Below are positions 35,871 through 43,603 of a stretch of DNA of 64,000 nucleotides, in pieces (position 1 is the first letter of the stretch; every line of letters begins with the position of its first letter). Origin of the DNA: Streptococcus salivarius (GTDB lineage Bacteria; Bacillota; Bacilli; Lactobacillales; Streptococcaceae). A model generated the notes under the pieces. The model searched no databases and was not told the origin of the DNA. It saw only the letters and a list, made by a program, of their open reading frames with translations. The position numbers and the translations under genes are program-made. The stretch lies in the NCBI RefSeq assembly GCF_009738225.1, contig NZ_CP018187.1, positions 1,312,501-1,376,500 on the forward strand, read 5' to 3'.

Positions 35871-35940
35871 AGTATATCTCTTTGGTCATTCTCTTTTTAG
35901 CACCAGATGTCATGACATGACATGACATTTGTCATGTGAC
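35871..35940 (-). promoter_or_regulatory. Promoter and repeated operator of the YvfRSTU-like operon
   Basis: -10 TATACT at 35871-35876 on the minus strand. Upstream lies a cluster of overlapping dyads: ATGTCATGACAT (35907-35918) and perfect CATGACATTTGTCATG (35921-35936), plus a further GTGAC. Half-sites ATGAC and GTCAT also flank the -10. The cluster sits about 45-75 nt before the likely start, a normal position for an activator site, and probably binds the operon's own response regulator. Confidence 0.65.
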
Positions 35941-35942
35941 GT

Positions 35943-35965
35943 AAAAAAGCCGACCCAAGGTCAGC
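35943..35965 (-). terminator. Intrinsic terminator (twin copy 1)
   Basis: GCTGACC-TTG-GGTCGGC followed by TTTTTT on the minus strand. A near-identical terminator lies 150 nt upstream at 36092-36120. Confidence 0.75.
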
Positions 35966-35975
35966 TCTCTATAGT

Positions 35976-36074
35976 CTAATATCTCTCAGCGAGTTCATAG
36001 TAAGTGCGGACGACACGTCCTTTATTATGCACTCTGACTTTTCGGAGCCAAAGGTCATCACCTAAGGAAAGTAT
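35976..36074 (-). pseudogene. C-terminal remnant of an unidentified gene between twin terminators
   Basis: An open frame without start codon encodes a 32-residue tail beginning ILSLGDDLWLRKVRVHNKG and ending VVRTYYELAERY, then a stop and a terminator. The residue mix and placement suggest the last part of a real protein whose front has been deleted. I do not recognise the parent. Confidence 0.5.
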
Positions 36075-36091
36075 CAAAAAAAATTCTTTAT

Positions 36092-36120
36092 AAAAAAATA
36101 AAAGCCAACCCAAGGTCAGC
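36092..36120 (-). terminator. Intrinsic terminator after the BASS-family gene (twin copy 2)
   Basis: GCTGACC-TTG-GGTTGGC followed by TTTTATTTTTTT on the minus strand, 14 nt past the stop of the 36135 gene. It is nearly the same sequence as the terminator at 35943. Confidence 0.8.
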
Positions 36121-36134
36121 TTTTCATTATATTA

Positions 36135-37070
36135 CTAATTATTTTTTGAATGGTTCTTCCACCATGATGAGAGGATGGAACCTGAGATATTGTGCCAAAT
36201 ACTAAAGATAGTTGATGGGATCGCAGCTTGTGGCACGAAATATTTCATGGCAAGGGTTGCTCCAAGACTTGAGTCTTGCATCCCCACTTCGAAAGTAATG
36301 GCTTTTTGTTGTGGCTCTTCCAAACCAAGGATTTTTGAAAATCCAAAACCAAGGGCATAACCACAAAGATTGTGGAGCATAACGACTGGAATGACAAGGG
36401 CTGTCGCTGCTGTGAAAATATTAGCATGGTTGGCAGAAACAACTGCTCCAACAATCAAGAGGATAGCAGCTTGAGAAATCAAAGGCATAATCTTGATGAT
36501 GGCATCAATTTTCTTACCAAAGATTGAGTGAACGAGTACCCCCAAGATAATAGGAACAACAACGATACGCAAGGTACTAAGAAAAAGGTTTTGTGCAGGA
36601 ACACTGACATATTGACCAGCCAAGAAGGACAAGAGGGTTGGAATCATGAGTGGTGCCAAGAGAGTTGAGAGGGTTTCAATAGAGACATCCAAGGCAACAT
36701 CCCCACCTGAAAGGAAGGCCATGACACTAGATGAAGTCCCACTTGGACAAGACCCAACAAGGATAACCCCTGCTGCTGTCGCACCTTTCAAATGGAAAAT
36801 CATACAAAGTAACCAAGCCAAACCAGGCATGATGACATAGTGGGCAACAGTCCCAAGCACAACTGGAATTGGACGCTTAGCAATACGTTTAAAATCTTCA
36901 GTGGTCAAGGTAAGTCCCATACCGAAGAGAATCAATCCAAGTAGGTAAGCCGTATTGGGAATGACCCAACTACTAGTTGCAGGAAGGGCATAGTTAAAGG
37001 CCGCCCAAAGGATAACAGCTACAGTAAACCATTTGCTGAGCCATTTACTAAAAGATACAAGTGACTCCAT
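36135..37070 (-). CDS. Bile acid:sodium symporter (BASS) family transporter
   Basis: 311-residue membrane protein with nine or ten segments. It has the BASS pattern: LILFGMGLTLTTEDF near residue 50, VGSCPSGTSSSVMAFLSGGDVALDVS near 105-130, and FEVGMQDSSLGATLA near 265. Bacterial members carry organic anions with sodium; the true substrate here is unknown (ketopantoate-type transport has been shown for some). Weak AAGG site upstream; ends at a good terminator. Confidence 0.87.
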   Translation of the reverse strand: MESLVSFSKWLSKWFTVAVILWAAFNYALPATSSWVIPNTAYLLGLILFGMGLTLTTEDFKRIAKRPIPVVLGTVAHYVIMPGLAWLLCMIFHLKGATAAGVILVGSCPSGTSSSVMAFLSGGDVALDVSIETLSTLLAPLMIPTLLSFLAGQYVSVPAQNLFLSTLRIVVVPIILGVLVHSIFGKKIDAIIKIMPLISQAAILLIVGAVVSANHANIFTAATALVIPVVMLHNLCGYALGFGFSKILGLEEPQQKAITFEVGMQDSSLGATLAMKYFVPQAAIPSTIFSIWHNISGSILSSWWKNHSKNN

Positions 37071-37212
37071 AATGAAACCTTCTTTCTATTTTCACAGAAT
37101 AGTATAGCACTTTCATCTTGAATTTCAAGGTAAATTTCGAATTTTCTGAAATTAATTTCAAAAAATAAACCCTCACACTTAAGATGTGAGGATTTTGTGA
37201 TTTCTATAAACG

Positions 37213-37662
37213 TTAAGCCTTGTCTTGCGACTTTTCTCCAAACTGTTGAGCCCGTTCTTCGCCCCACCATAGTGGCAATAATTCGCCCAAAGTAATGGTT
37301 TGACGTGTTTCGTAGTCAACCATAAACTCCAAGTTACGATTGTCAGGATGGAGTTCCATTAGAAATTCTCGACAAGCCCCACAAGGCATGCCAGACGGTC
37401 CACCATGAGGTGGCTGGTCACGAAAGGCGATAATACGCTTGACCTTAGTTTGACCAGATTCTTGATACATATTGAAAAGGGCAGCCCTTTCGGCACATAG
37501 ATGGAAAACACCACAAGTCCCTTCCATACAAAAGCCTGTGAAAATTTGCCCATCTTCAGCCTCAACGGCAGCCACTACGTGCCTTGCATAGACAAAGTCT
37601 GAGACTTCCTTTGGCTGATACAAGGCTTGAGCCTTTTCATACATTTTCTGCCAAATATCCAT
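37213..37662 (-). CDS. Cytidine deaminase-like zinc deaminase
   Basis: 149 residues with the zinc-site motifs CAE (56-58) and PCGAC (93-97), the cytidine/deoxycytidine deaminase fold. The C-terminus (LGELLPLWWGEE) resembles tetrameric Cdd, but blasticidin-deaminase-like members look similar, so the substrate is not certain. ATG at 37662 has AAAGGAG 5 nt before it. A truncated copy differing at only about four bases in 171 lies at 43423-43593. Confidence 0.88.
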   Translation of the reverse strand: MDIWQKMYEKAQALYQPKEVSDFVYARHVVAAVEAEDGQIFTGFCMEGTCGVFHLCAERAALFNMYQESGQTKVKRIIAFRDQPPHGGPSGMPCGACREFLMELHPDNRNLEFMVDYETRQTITLGELLPLWWGEERAQQFGEKSQDKA

Positions 37663-37672
37663 TTTTTCTCCT

Positions 37673-37747
37673 TTAAACACGATCACTTTCTCTGCTTATA
37701 GTTTTCTTCAACCATGCGACTAGGGCTAGACTGGCTAATAGTGTCAT
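37673..37747 (-). pseudogene. Tail of a lost YvfS-type permease upstream of the deaminase gene
   Basis: A 24-residue frame, MTLLASLALVAWLKK then TISRESDRV and stop, ends 10 nt before the deaminase start. RESDRV matches the C-terminal RESDHV and RESDHG of the two YvfS-like permeases in this window, and at 43604 the same permease-deaminase order is intact. So a third permease once stood here. Confidence 0.6.
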
Positions 37748-37785
37748 AGAACATGTCAAGTTGAGTTTTTAAGAGTGTCATCGTT

Positions 37786-39375
37786 TTATAAGTCTACAAA
37801 CTCATTCAAATCTATTATTTCATCAAATTGTTGGATAATTCTATCGGTGTCTACATGTGTGATGTAAATAATTAATTTACTCGTTTGTAAAAGTCGATTC
37901 TCTATTTTTGATAACGTTTCAAGGTCAATACCAGAAGAAAATTCGTCTAAAAACAAGATATCAGTCTTCATCAATAAGGCTCTTGCCAAAGCAACTCTCT
38001 TGGCTTCTCCACCTGAAAGTTTTATAGTATCATTTGAAAGCATCAACTCTAAAGACTCTCTATTAGCCCACTTAGATAATTCTACAAATTTCAATGCCTC
38101 AAACAGTTCCTCTTCTGAAACATCCTCAGAAAATAGAGTAAGATTATCACGAAGTTTTGCATTGAACATATGAGGGTGTTGGGGTACATAAGCTACATTA
38201 TCAAAGATACTACTCTCTTTGATACTTTTAACATCAATACCATTAATTTTAACTGTTCCTGTGTAATCGTTATACTCTCGTAGGATTGCTTTTAATAGTG
38301 TGGTTTTACCAGTTCCACTCTTTCCTTTTAATAGGTACTTCTTATGCTTATAAAACTGCCCATTAAAAGGGATAGCTTCCGAATTATTTTTAAAACGAAA
38401 ATTATCAAATGATATAACTTCAATATGTTCCAGAGTATTAAGATTTTCCTCTATAATTTGAAATTCAGTAGAAAGAGTCTCTATAGTTTTCTTACCACTA
38501 ATAAATTTAGCTAACAAATCAGAAGAAGCATATATTGGGTAAGAAATCCTGACTAATAATTGTGAGAATGCTATTAAACTCCCTAATGTCAGTTGACTAT
38601 TTATGATTAATAGTCCCCCAATAATCCAACTACCGAAATAAAGAACATTTGAAAACAGCTGATTTAAACTGACAACAACATATTGAGATTTTTCAACATT
38701 TGTTTGGCGTTTAAGTAGCTTTAAAGTTTGAATATCAAAGACTCTATTAATGTCAAAACTCTTGTTGGCAATTTTCCAATCAGGTATACCTTCGATAAGA
38801 TCTTGAATAGCTGATACTGAAGTATTAGTAGTTTCAATTAACTCTTCTTGTTTCTTTTCTAAAGGATTTTTAAAGAGTACAGCTACAAAAAGATTTGGTA
38901 AGCTTAAAAGCAGAGTTAAAGCTGCTAATAAAGGATTAAGGTAGAGAGAAACAATTATGGCAATAATTAATTGGCAGATTAAGTAGCCACCCCAGTATAT
39001 GGAATAAAAATAATTAAATTCAATTTGATCTATTTGAGTAGTTAATGAGGCTAGAAGTTTGTCATTTTTATTTCCTGTGAGTAACTCTAAAGGTGTTTTC
39101 TGAATACCTTGGAAAATAACATTTCTATAAGCATACGCAGATTTCTTACTAATGATTGCTGTCAGTGATTGTTGAAAATAGTAGATAAGTGTTTGAATCA
39201 ACAAGAACACAACTACAAAAATAGATGTAACAACATAGCGCCCCACTCCAAGTTTGATAGAGTCAATGATTAGTTGCATCAAATAGGCTTCACTTACCAT
39301 TGCAATAGACAATAAGATAGTAAGTACTGAATATACTTGGATATCTTTTTTAACAACTTGATAAACAGATTTCAT
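37786..39375 (-). CDS. Single-chain ABC exporter (membrane domain plus ATPase)
   Basis: 529 residues: six membrane segments (about 15-290) fused to an ATPase with Walker A GKSGTGKTT (about 352-360), signature LSGGEAKRV, and Walker B ILFLDEFSSGID, which carries Glu-Phe where most have Glu-Pro. It is the half-size type of bacteriocin or lipid exporters and works as a dimer. No C39 peptidase domain is present. AAAGGAGAG site upstream. A similar exporter is at 54325, and both stand apart from any obvious substrate gene. Confidence 0.85.
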   Translation of the reverse strand: MKSVYQVVKKDIQVYSVLTILLSIAMVSEAYLMQLIIDSIKLGVGRYVVTSIFVVVFLLIQTLIYYFQQSLTAIISKKSAYAYRNVIFQGIQKTPLELLTGNKNDKLLASLTTQIDQIEFNYFYSIYWGGYLICQLIIAIIVSLYLNPLLAALTLLLSLPNLFVAVLFKNPLEKKQEELIETTNTSVSAIQDLIEGIPDWKIANKSFDINRVFDIQTLKLLKRQTNVEKSQYVVVSLNQLFSNVLYFGSWIIGGLLIINSQLTLGSLIAFSQLLVRISYPIYASSDLLAKFISGKKTIETLSTEFQIIEENLNTLEHIEVISFDNFRFKNNSEAIPFNGQFYKHKKYLLKGKSGTGKTTLLKAILREYNDYTGTVKINGIDVKSIKESSIFDNVAYVPQHPHMFNAKLRDNLTLFSEDVSEEELFEALKFVELSKWANRESLELMLSNDTIKLSGGEAKRVALARALLMKTDILFLDEFSSGIDLETLSKIENRLLQTSKLIIYITHVDTDRIIQQFDEIIDLNEFVDL

Positions 39376-39496
39376 TAATCTCTCCTTTTAACATGTCAGA
39401 AAAATCAAATATTTCAATAAATAATAACATATAATTTTTTAGAAGTTTATTATTCAAAAATGACGCTAAGTATAAAGCAATACTTCATTAAATGAA

Positions 39497-39532
39497 CAAA
39501 AACATGATAACTTTATACGAATTATCATGTTT
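39497..39532. terminator. Terminator-like hairpin upstream of the SH3 protein gene
   Basis: Perfect 11-bp stem AAACATGATAA/TTATCATGTTT. Read on the minus strand it is followed by TTGTT, so it could end minus-strand transcripts from the ABC exporter side; on the plus strand it is followed by CCTTTTTAA. It lies between the SH3 protein stop side and the exporter promoter region and may work both ways. Confidence 0.5.
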
Positions 39533-39548
39533 CCTTTTTAATTCTTTA

Positions 39549-40097
39549 TCAATGTCCTACATCTGAATATGAAATATAATAACGTTGCCCATCTTTGACA
39601 AAGCTATACCAATTTCCATCAGGTAAAATTTCATATTTATCCCAATCAACATCTCCGGCAGGAAGTGTAGAAACTGCTCCGCTATCTTTATCTGGTGCAG
39701 CATATACAGGTGTTTCCTCATCAAGTGTCAATGTTCCAGAAGTAGCTGTCCAAGCACCTCGACCACCTTCAACTCCTCCAACTTGAGAAGGTGATGTTGT
39801 AGTTTCTCCTGTTTGTGCAGTATCTGATGCTCCCGCTGCTTGAGCTTGTTCTTGAGAAGAAGCTTGTCCATTATCCTCTTCAGTTGAAGCTACTGACGAC
39901 GAGGTTTGACTTGACTTATTATTCTTCTTAACGACCTTACTTGAGCTTGAAGATGACTTCTTAACCGTTTTGGCTGGGCTACTACTTGTGCTAACACGAG
40001 CTGATTCATGGCTGTTAAATTTAGTCACCAAAAAGACAGCAAGGATAACTACGATAAGAGCTAATACTAAACCAATAATTTTACTTGGAATTTTCAT
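39549..40097 (-). CDS. Secreted or membrane-anchored protein with bacterial SH3-type domain
   Basis: 182 residues: an N-terminal membrane anchor (IIGLVLALIVVILAVFLV), a long Ser/Thr/Gln/Lys-rich linker (about 33-110), and a C-terminal SH3b-type domain of about 65 residues (TLTLDEETPVYAAPDKDSG to WYSFVKDGQRYYISYSD). Such domains bind cell wall. There is no catalytic domain. AAGGA ribosome binding site. A decayed piece of a similar domain lies upstream at 40227-40295. Confidence 0.8.
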   Translation of the reverse strand: MKIPSKIIGLVLALIVVILAVFLVTKFNSHESARVSTSSSPAKTVKKSSSSSSKVVKKNNKSSQTSSSVASTEEDNGQASSQEQAQAAGASDTAQTGETTTSPSQVGGVEGGRGAWTATSGTLTLDEETPVYAAPDKDSGAVSTLPAGDVDWDKYEILPDGNWYSFVKDGQRYYISYSDVGH

Positions 40098-40226
40098 GAT
40101 TAATATTCCTTTTATTTATTTTTCATTACAAATATAACATTTTTATTTCAATTTTTCAATACAATTTCATAAAATAATACAGAAATATGTTCCTGCCATC
40201 TTCTAAAATTGAATAGCCTTTAAAAC

Positions 40227-40295
40227 TTAGTTAATCGCAATATAACGACGTGCACCTGAATATGATAAGTAAGAAATCCAATAATGGCCATCTGC
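40227..40295 (-). pseudogene. Remnant of an SH3b-type cell-wall-binding domain
   Basis: A frame without start gives ADGHYWISYLSYSGARRYI and stop. This is the last strand pair of SH3_5-type domains (GHxWISY, RRYI), as found in lysins and wall hydrolases. A stop codon lies directly before it, so the rest is lost. Confidence 0.6.
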
Positions 40296-40416
40296 CTAAA
40301 TAAGGCTATCATAATCTTAAGTAGCCCTTTTTTATGATATCATATCTCAAAAGAGCCTGTTCAAAAGCCAAATCTCTGTCACTTTTAGAATTAAAACGCA
40401 TCTCGAATATCCCCTT

Positions 40417-40545
40417 TAAAAAGAGGCTGGGACAAAAGTCCTAGCCTCTCAATTGTCTTTGGATTGTCGAGCAAGACGCAGTGGTTGAGTGGGCTCTACA
40501 CGCTGATTTCATCAGCTTTTACAGCCCTACTCAACTGTCCCACTC
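40417..40545 (-). repeat. Structured intergenic repeat ending in a terminator
   Basis: On the minus strand a long imperfect stem (GTTGAGTAGGGCT ... GAGCCCACTCAAC, with inner GCTGAT/ATCAGC, about 40477-40538) is followed by the perfect hairpin AGAGGCTAGGAC/GTCCCAGCCTCT with a T run (40417-40449). Elements with this GAGGCTGGGACAAAAGTC hairpin occur between many streptococcal genes; that statement is from memory. Here it ends the NUDIX-ASCH operon. Confidence 0.6.
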
Positions 40546-40552
40546 TCATGTT

Positions 40553-40993
40553 CTATAATGGATAAACCTTGCGAAATTCTTCTAAAACAACCTTGCTGTT
40601 AGGTGTAAAAGTCATTCCTGCCTCTCTCAGCCACTCGGCGAAACAGTCCTCATGAACCTGACGCCAATAGGCCAGAGATTTGTCTCCTTCCCCTTCCTTA
40701 AAGGCATGGTCAGCTGACACTTGATGAAAAGGCTGAACAGAAACCTTTGTTATTTCGACAATGCAGACAGCCTGATCTTGGCTATCTAAAATGATATCAA
40801 ATGTCCCTTCTTGTGGAAGGGCTTCACCCGCTAGAGCGTAAAGATCGTAAGCTGAAGCAGTTGCCGTCTTTTCACCTTTTAAAACCAAGTCTGCCAAGAG
40901 ATCAGCTTCCACTCCAAAAGACCAGGCATCTATCTCATCTCCGATAGAGGGGTTAATTTTCTTGTATTGATTCCACATTTCTTGCGGTGTCAT
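40553..40993 (-). CDS. ASCH-domain protein
   Basis: 146 residues. The ASCH (PUA-like, RNA-binding) fold is suggested by WSFGVEADLLADLVLKGEKTATASAY, VEITKVSVQPFHQV and EGEGDKSLAYWRQVHEDCF. The start at 40993 (GGAG 5 nt upstream) overlaps the stop of the NUDIX gene by 4 nt as ATGA. The exact role is unknown; some members act on RNA or modified nucleosides. Confidence 0.85.
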   Translation of the reverse strand: MTPQEMWNQYKKINPSIGDEIDAWSFGVEADLLADLVLKGEKTATASAYDLYALAGEALPQEGTFDIILDSQDQAVCIVEITKVSVQPFHQVSADHAFKEGEGDKSLAYWRQVHEDCFAEWLREAGMTFTPNSKVVLEEFRKVYPL

Positions 40994-41487
40994 TTCTTCT
41001 CCTGTTTTTCTTTTACCTTCCAATTCATGTGAGAGGTCTTGTCCAATTCTGGAAATCCTCCTAACTCTGCCTTTACCTTCAATACTAAAGGCGAAGCATT
41101 TTCTTCTGTAATCTGCTCGATAGGAAGCCAGATTGCATTTGCTGAATCATTGCTTCCACCAAGAACCTCTTGAGGAAGGGATTGTTGAGAGCGTTCGAAA
41201 TCGAGTACGATATCATAAAAGGCCATGAGATGGTGTACTGCGAAGTCTTGTCCTTCTTCCTGAACCATCACATCATAGATTCTAGGGTTTGAATAATCGC
41301 TAAGAGCATATCCTGTCTCTTCCAGAACTTCTCTCTTGAGGGTCTCTGTCAACCCCTCACCTAGTTCTTGGCTACCACCCGGTAGATCAAAACGATGTTG
41401 ATAAGGTCCTCTCGTTTTCTCAATGCAGAGTAATTTCCCATTTTCAAAGCAAATGCCATAGACACCAAAGTGATTTTTTATTTCCAT
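40990..41487 (-). CDS. NUDIX hydrolase
   Basis: 165 residues with the NUDIX box GGSQELGEGLTETLKREVLEETGY split as GGSQELGEGLTETLK and REVLEETGY (about 37-60). It cleaves a nucleoside diphosphate linked to some other moiety; the substrate is unknown. The ATG at 41487 has GGAGG 5 nt upstream. Coupled to the ASCH gene. Confidence 0.9.
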   Translation of the reverse strand: MEIKNHFGVYGICFENGKLLCIEKTRGPYQHRFDLPGGSQELGEGLTETLKREVLEETGYALSDYSNPRIYDVMVQEEGQDFAVHHLMAFYDIVLDFERSQQSLPQEVLGGSNDSANAIWLPIEQITEENASPLVLKVKAELGGFPELDKTSHMNWKVKEKQEKK

Positions 41488-41564
41488 CAAATCCTCCTAC
41501 TTTAATTCAAAGCTCAGTCGATAGTAAAAAATGAGTATAGCCATTCTTTTTGAAGACTATCATT

Positions 41565-41655
41565 TTACAATACTACTTCAAAACTATCTTCAGCAACTTT
41601 TACTGCTTCTATAATTTCATCTTCTGAAATTTTTCTTCTTTTCGAAATGACTATT
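41565..41655 (-). pseudogene. Possible gene remnant after the second NUDIX gene
   Basis: A frame with no start codon gives YYEIVISKRRKISEDEII, then EAVKVAEDSFEVVL and stop. The amphipathic composition looks like a protein tail, but it is short and unrecognised; it could be chance. Confidence 0.25.
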
Positions 41656-42055
41656 TCATAATATCATATAAGTATGGTACTATACTTTCCCCGTCTAAAT
41701 CATCTAAATTTTTTATCCACTTATACTCCACATGTTCTTCTGGATCTAATTTAATATTGATATTTTCATTTTGAAGTAAGTTGGCACTATAGACAAGTCT
41801 TGTAAATATCTTATTATTATCTATATTACTATCTTCATGAATAATGTTTTCTAATGAAATAACTAGGCCAACTTCCTCTTGACACTCCCTAATTGCAGCT
41901 TGTCTAGGAAGCTCCCCATCTTCTACACTCCCACCTGGAATATCCCAATAAGAGGGATAATAATTTTTTTCTCCTCGTTTAATATCACTACGTTTTATTA
42001 CAAGATATTTATTTTTAAACATTATCAAACTATGTGCTATTAATTTATTTTCCAT
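41651..42055 (-). CDS. NUDIX hydrolase (MutT-like)
   Basis: 134 residues with the NUDIX box GGSVEDGELPRQAAIRECQEEVG (split: GGSVEDGELPRQAA, IRECQEEVG). The start at 42055 has AAGGAAAG about 6 nt upstream; the longer frame upstream runs into an IS remnant. Low GC and its position beside IS fragments suggest acquisition. Substrate unknown. Confidence 0.85.
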   Translation of the reverse strand: MENKLIAHSLIMFKNKYLVIKRSDIKRGEKNYYPSYWDIPGGSVEDGELPRQAAIRECQEEVGLVISLENIIHEDSNIDNNKIFTRLVYSANLLQNENINIKLDPEEHVEYKWIKNLDDLDGESIVPYLYDIMK

Positions 42056-42095
42056 TAATTTTCTTTCCTTTCTCTTGTTCTGTAATTGATACTTC

Positions 42096-42207
42096 TTAAT
42101 AATCGTTTTCATGCAATTGAACAATAGTTTCCTTGAACTCTTTGGTATATTTTTGGCTCATTTGGACATCTCCTTTGGTTAGATACTATTCCACCAAAAC
42201 GTGTCCA
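42096..42207 (-). mobile_element. IS3-family remnant: orfA start and IS end
   Basis: MSQKYTKEFKETIVQLHEND then a stop (42096-42161) is the classic start of an IS3-family OrfA, with its ribosome binding site and an upstream end-like stretch near 42207. The rest of orfA is missing. Most of 42208-42382 is unrecognised sequence. Confidence 0.75.
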
Positions 42208-42382
42208 TAAAATCATACTAACATCAGACCGTAGTCTCCCTTATGACTAGAACGAGGACGCTCGATGATCACTTTTTCAGTAGAACTTGATCAATCTCTT
42301 TCATACACTACTCCTTCAACTTATCCTTACTATGTAACACTTGATTCACCTTGGTATTCCAAGCCTGTAACCCTTCTCCCTC

Positions 42383-43132
42383 TTAGTCTAGGTAAATCAC
42401 TCTATCTTGTAATTGACTAGGAATCAAACCTTCAACACAAGCCTTATCTTTCGAAGGAATAATACACAAATAAAGAAAGGTATCCAAATCTAAACTATCT
42501 CTTACCTTCGCAACATGATAGCCATCAAAGATATAACCTGGTGCTTGAATTAATTCTTCATACAGGAAATGAAAACTAACGCCAGGAATGAACTTTTCTT
42601 GCAATTCTTCCTCAGAAGGTGCCCGTCCTAACAAACGCTCCATAGCGAGTCGGTAACCCGAAGTCGTATTAGACCATCCAAACATGATATAGTCAAAATA
42701 GTCTGCTGGATCAGAAGCTGCATTACGACTATCTGTAACTAGCTCAGCCCCACTTTTACCAAATACTTTAACCGCTGACATGAGTTTTCCAGTCTGAAAA
42801 ATAGTCTGAGCCACCTCCACTGTACAAGTATGACTACAATAATCTGAAGTAACCAATTTTTTCTGGATATCATAGGTAGAAGCTACAAGCTGATGACTTG
42901 GTCTGTATGGAGGAAAATAGCTATGCTTTTTCAAGTAATCATGAATTTGTATATTTAATTCATGATTCTCACATTCCACAATGGTCTGACGATGATGGTC
43001 CTGTTCATAAGCAATAAACTTTGCTAGCTTCTCCAATTCCCATTCTTGAATCTTAGGATAGTTTTCAAGAGCAAATTGATACGTCCCATCCCACTGAAGA
43101 CTATAATCTGCATTACAAACTTTTACAATCAT
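42383..43132 (-). CDS. Unknown cytosolic protein (249 aa)
   Basis: I do not recognise a firm family. The protein is soluble, with no signal or membrane segment. The C-terminal half has conserved-looking pieces: SDYCSHTCTVEVAQTIFQTG, LVTDSRNAASDPADYFDYIM, SGYRLAMERLLGR, GVSFHFLYEEL, and GYHVAKVRDS. The His-Thr followed by 'IFQTGKLMSAV' recalls ADP-ribosyltransferase-like folds, but this is weak. It is flanked by IS3 remnants on both sides, so it may be cargo carried between IS fragments. It has its own promoter-side gap and a terminator upstream. Confidence 0.6.
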   Translation of the reverse strand: MIVKVCNADYSLQWDGTYQFALENYPKIQEWELEKLAKFIAYEQDHHRQTIVECENHELNIQIHDYLKKHSYFPPYRPSHQLVASTYDIQKKLVTSDYCSHTCTVEVAQTIFQTGKLMSAVKVFGKSGAELVTDSRNAASDPADYFDYIMFGWSNTTSGYRLAMERLLGRAPSEEELQEKFIPGVSFHFLYEELIQAPGYIFDGYHVAKVRDSLDLDTFLYLCIIPSKDKACVEGLIPSQLQDRVIYLD

Positions 43133-43183
43133 GGTCCTTCTCCTTAAATTCTCTTACTTTTATTGTACACCTCACTACCCAAT

Positions 43184-43222
43184 TAAAAAAGGAGAAGAAT
43201 ATACTGTCTTCTCCTTTTTTAT
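43184..43222. terminator. Bidirectional intrinsic terminator
   Basis: GGAGAAGA/TCTTCTCC perfect stem with an A run before and a T run after. It ends minus-strand transcripts from the deaminase/IS chimera before the 42383 gene. Confidence 0.85.
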
Positions 43223-43269
43223 AATGATCAGCCTTTTAAGAATGATAAGTTATGAATCATAATTCTTCC

Positions 43270-43422
43270 TTACGCTTGAAATTCTGTCAATATTTTGGAC
43301 ACATTTTTAAGAAGTTTATTTTCTTGATCTCGTTGGCTTGGTTGGTGACTTTTAAAGGCGTAGTAGCTAGACCGTGAAACTTGAAATAAGCGACACATCA
43401 CCTTGATAGAAAACTGATGACT
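43270..43422 (-). mobile_element. IS3-family orfB fragment fused to a truncated deaminase gene
   Basis: Fifty codons reading SHQFSIKVMCRLFQVSRSSY, then YAFKSHQPSQRDQENK and LLKNVSKILTEFQA, and stop. This is the N-terminal region of an IS3-family OrfB (MCRLFQVSRSSYY helix-turn-helix part). The catalytic DDE part is absent. It continues in frame from the broken deaminase gene. Confidence 0.8.
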
Positions 43423-43593
43423 AGCACAAAGATGGAAAACACCACACGTCCCTTCCATACAAAAGCCTGTAAAAATTTGTCCATCTTCAGCCTCAACGGC
43501 AGCCACTACGTGCCTTGCATAGACAAAGTCTGAGACTTCCTGTGGCTGATACAAGGCTTGAGCCTTTTCATACATTTTCTGCCAAATATCCAT
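43423..43593 (-). pseudogene. Truncated duplicate of the cytidine-deaminase-like gene
   Basis: The first 57 codons (MDIWQKMYEKAQALYQPQEV to GVFHLCA) match the 37213 gene with about four base differences. The copy then breaks at the first Cys of the zinc motif and runs into IS3 sequence, so it cannot bind zinc properly. It begins 10 nt after the end of the YvfS-like permease copy 2. Confidence 0.9.
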
Positions 43594-43603
43594 TATTTCT
43601 CCC

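Noticed and set aside
37683-37781. 32-codon frame MTLLKTQLDMFYDTISQSSP after the ABC exporter stop
   Set aside because: No ribosome binding site; another frame of the same stretch matches the lost permease tail much better.
39350-39430. 26-codon frame (MLLFIEIFDFSDMLKG...) overlapping the start of the 37786 ABC exporter as a peptide pheromone
   Set aside because: No ribosome binding site, and most of its second half overlaps the exporter's own start region; it looks like chance.
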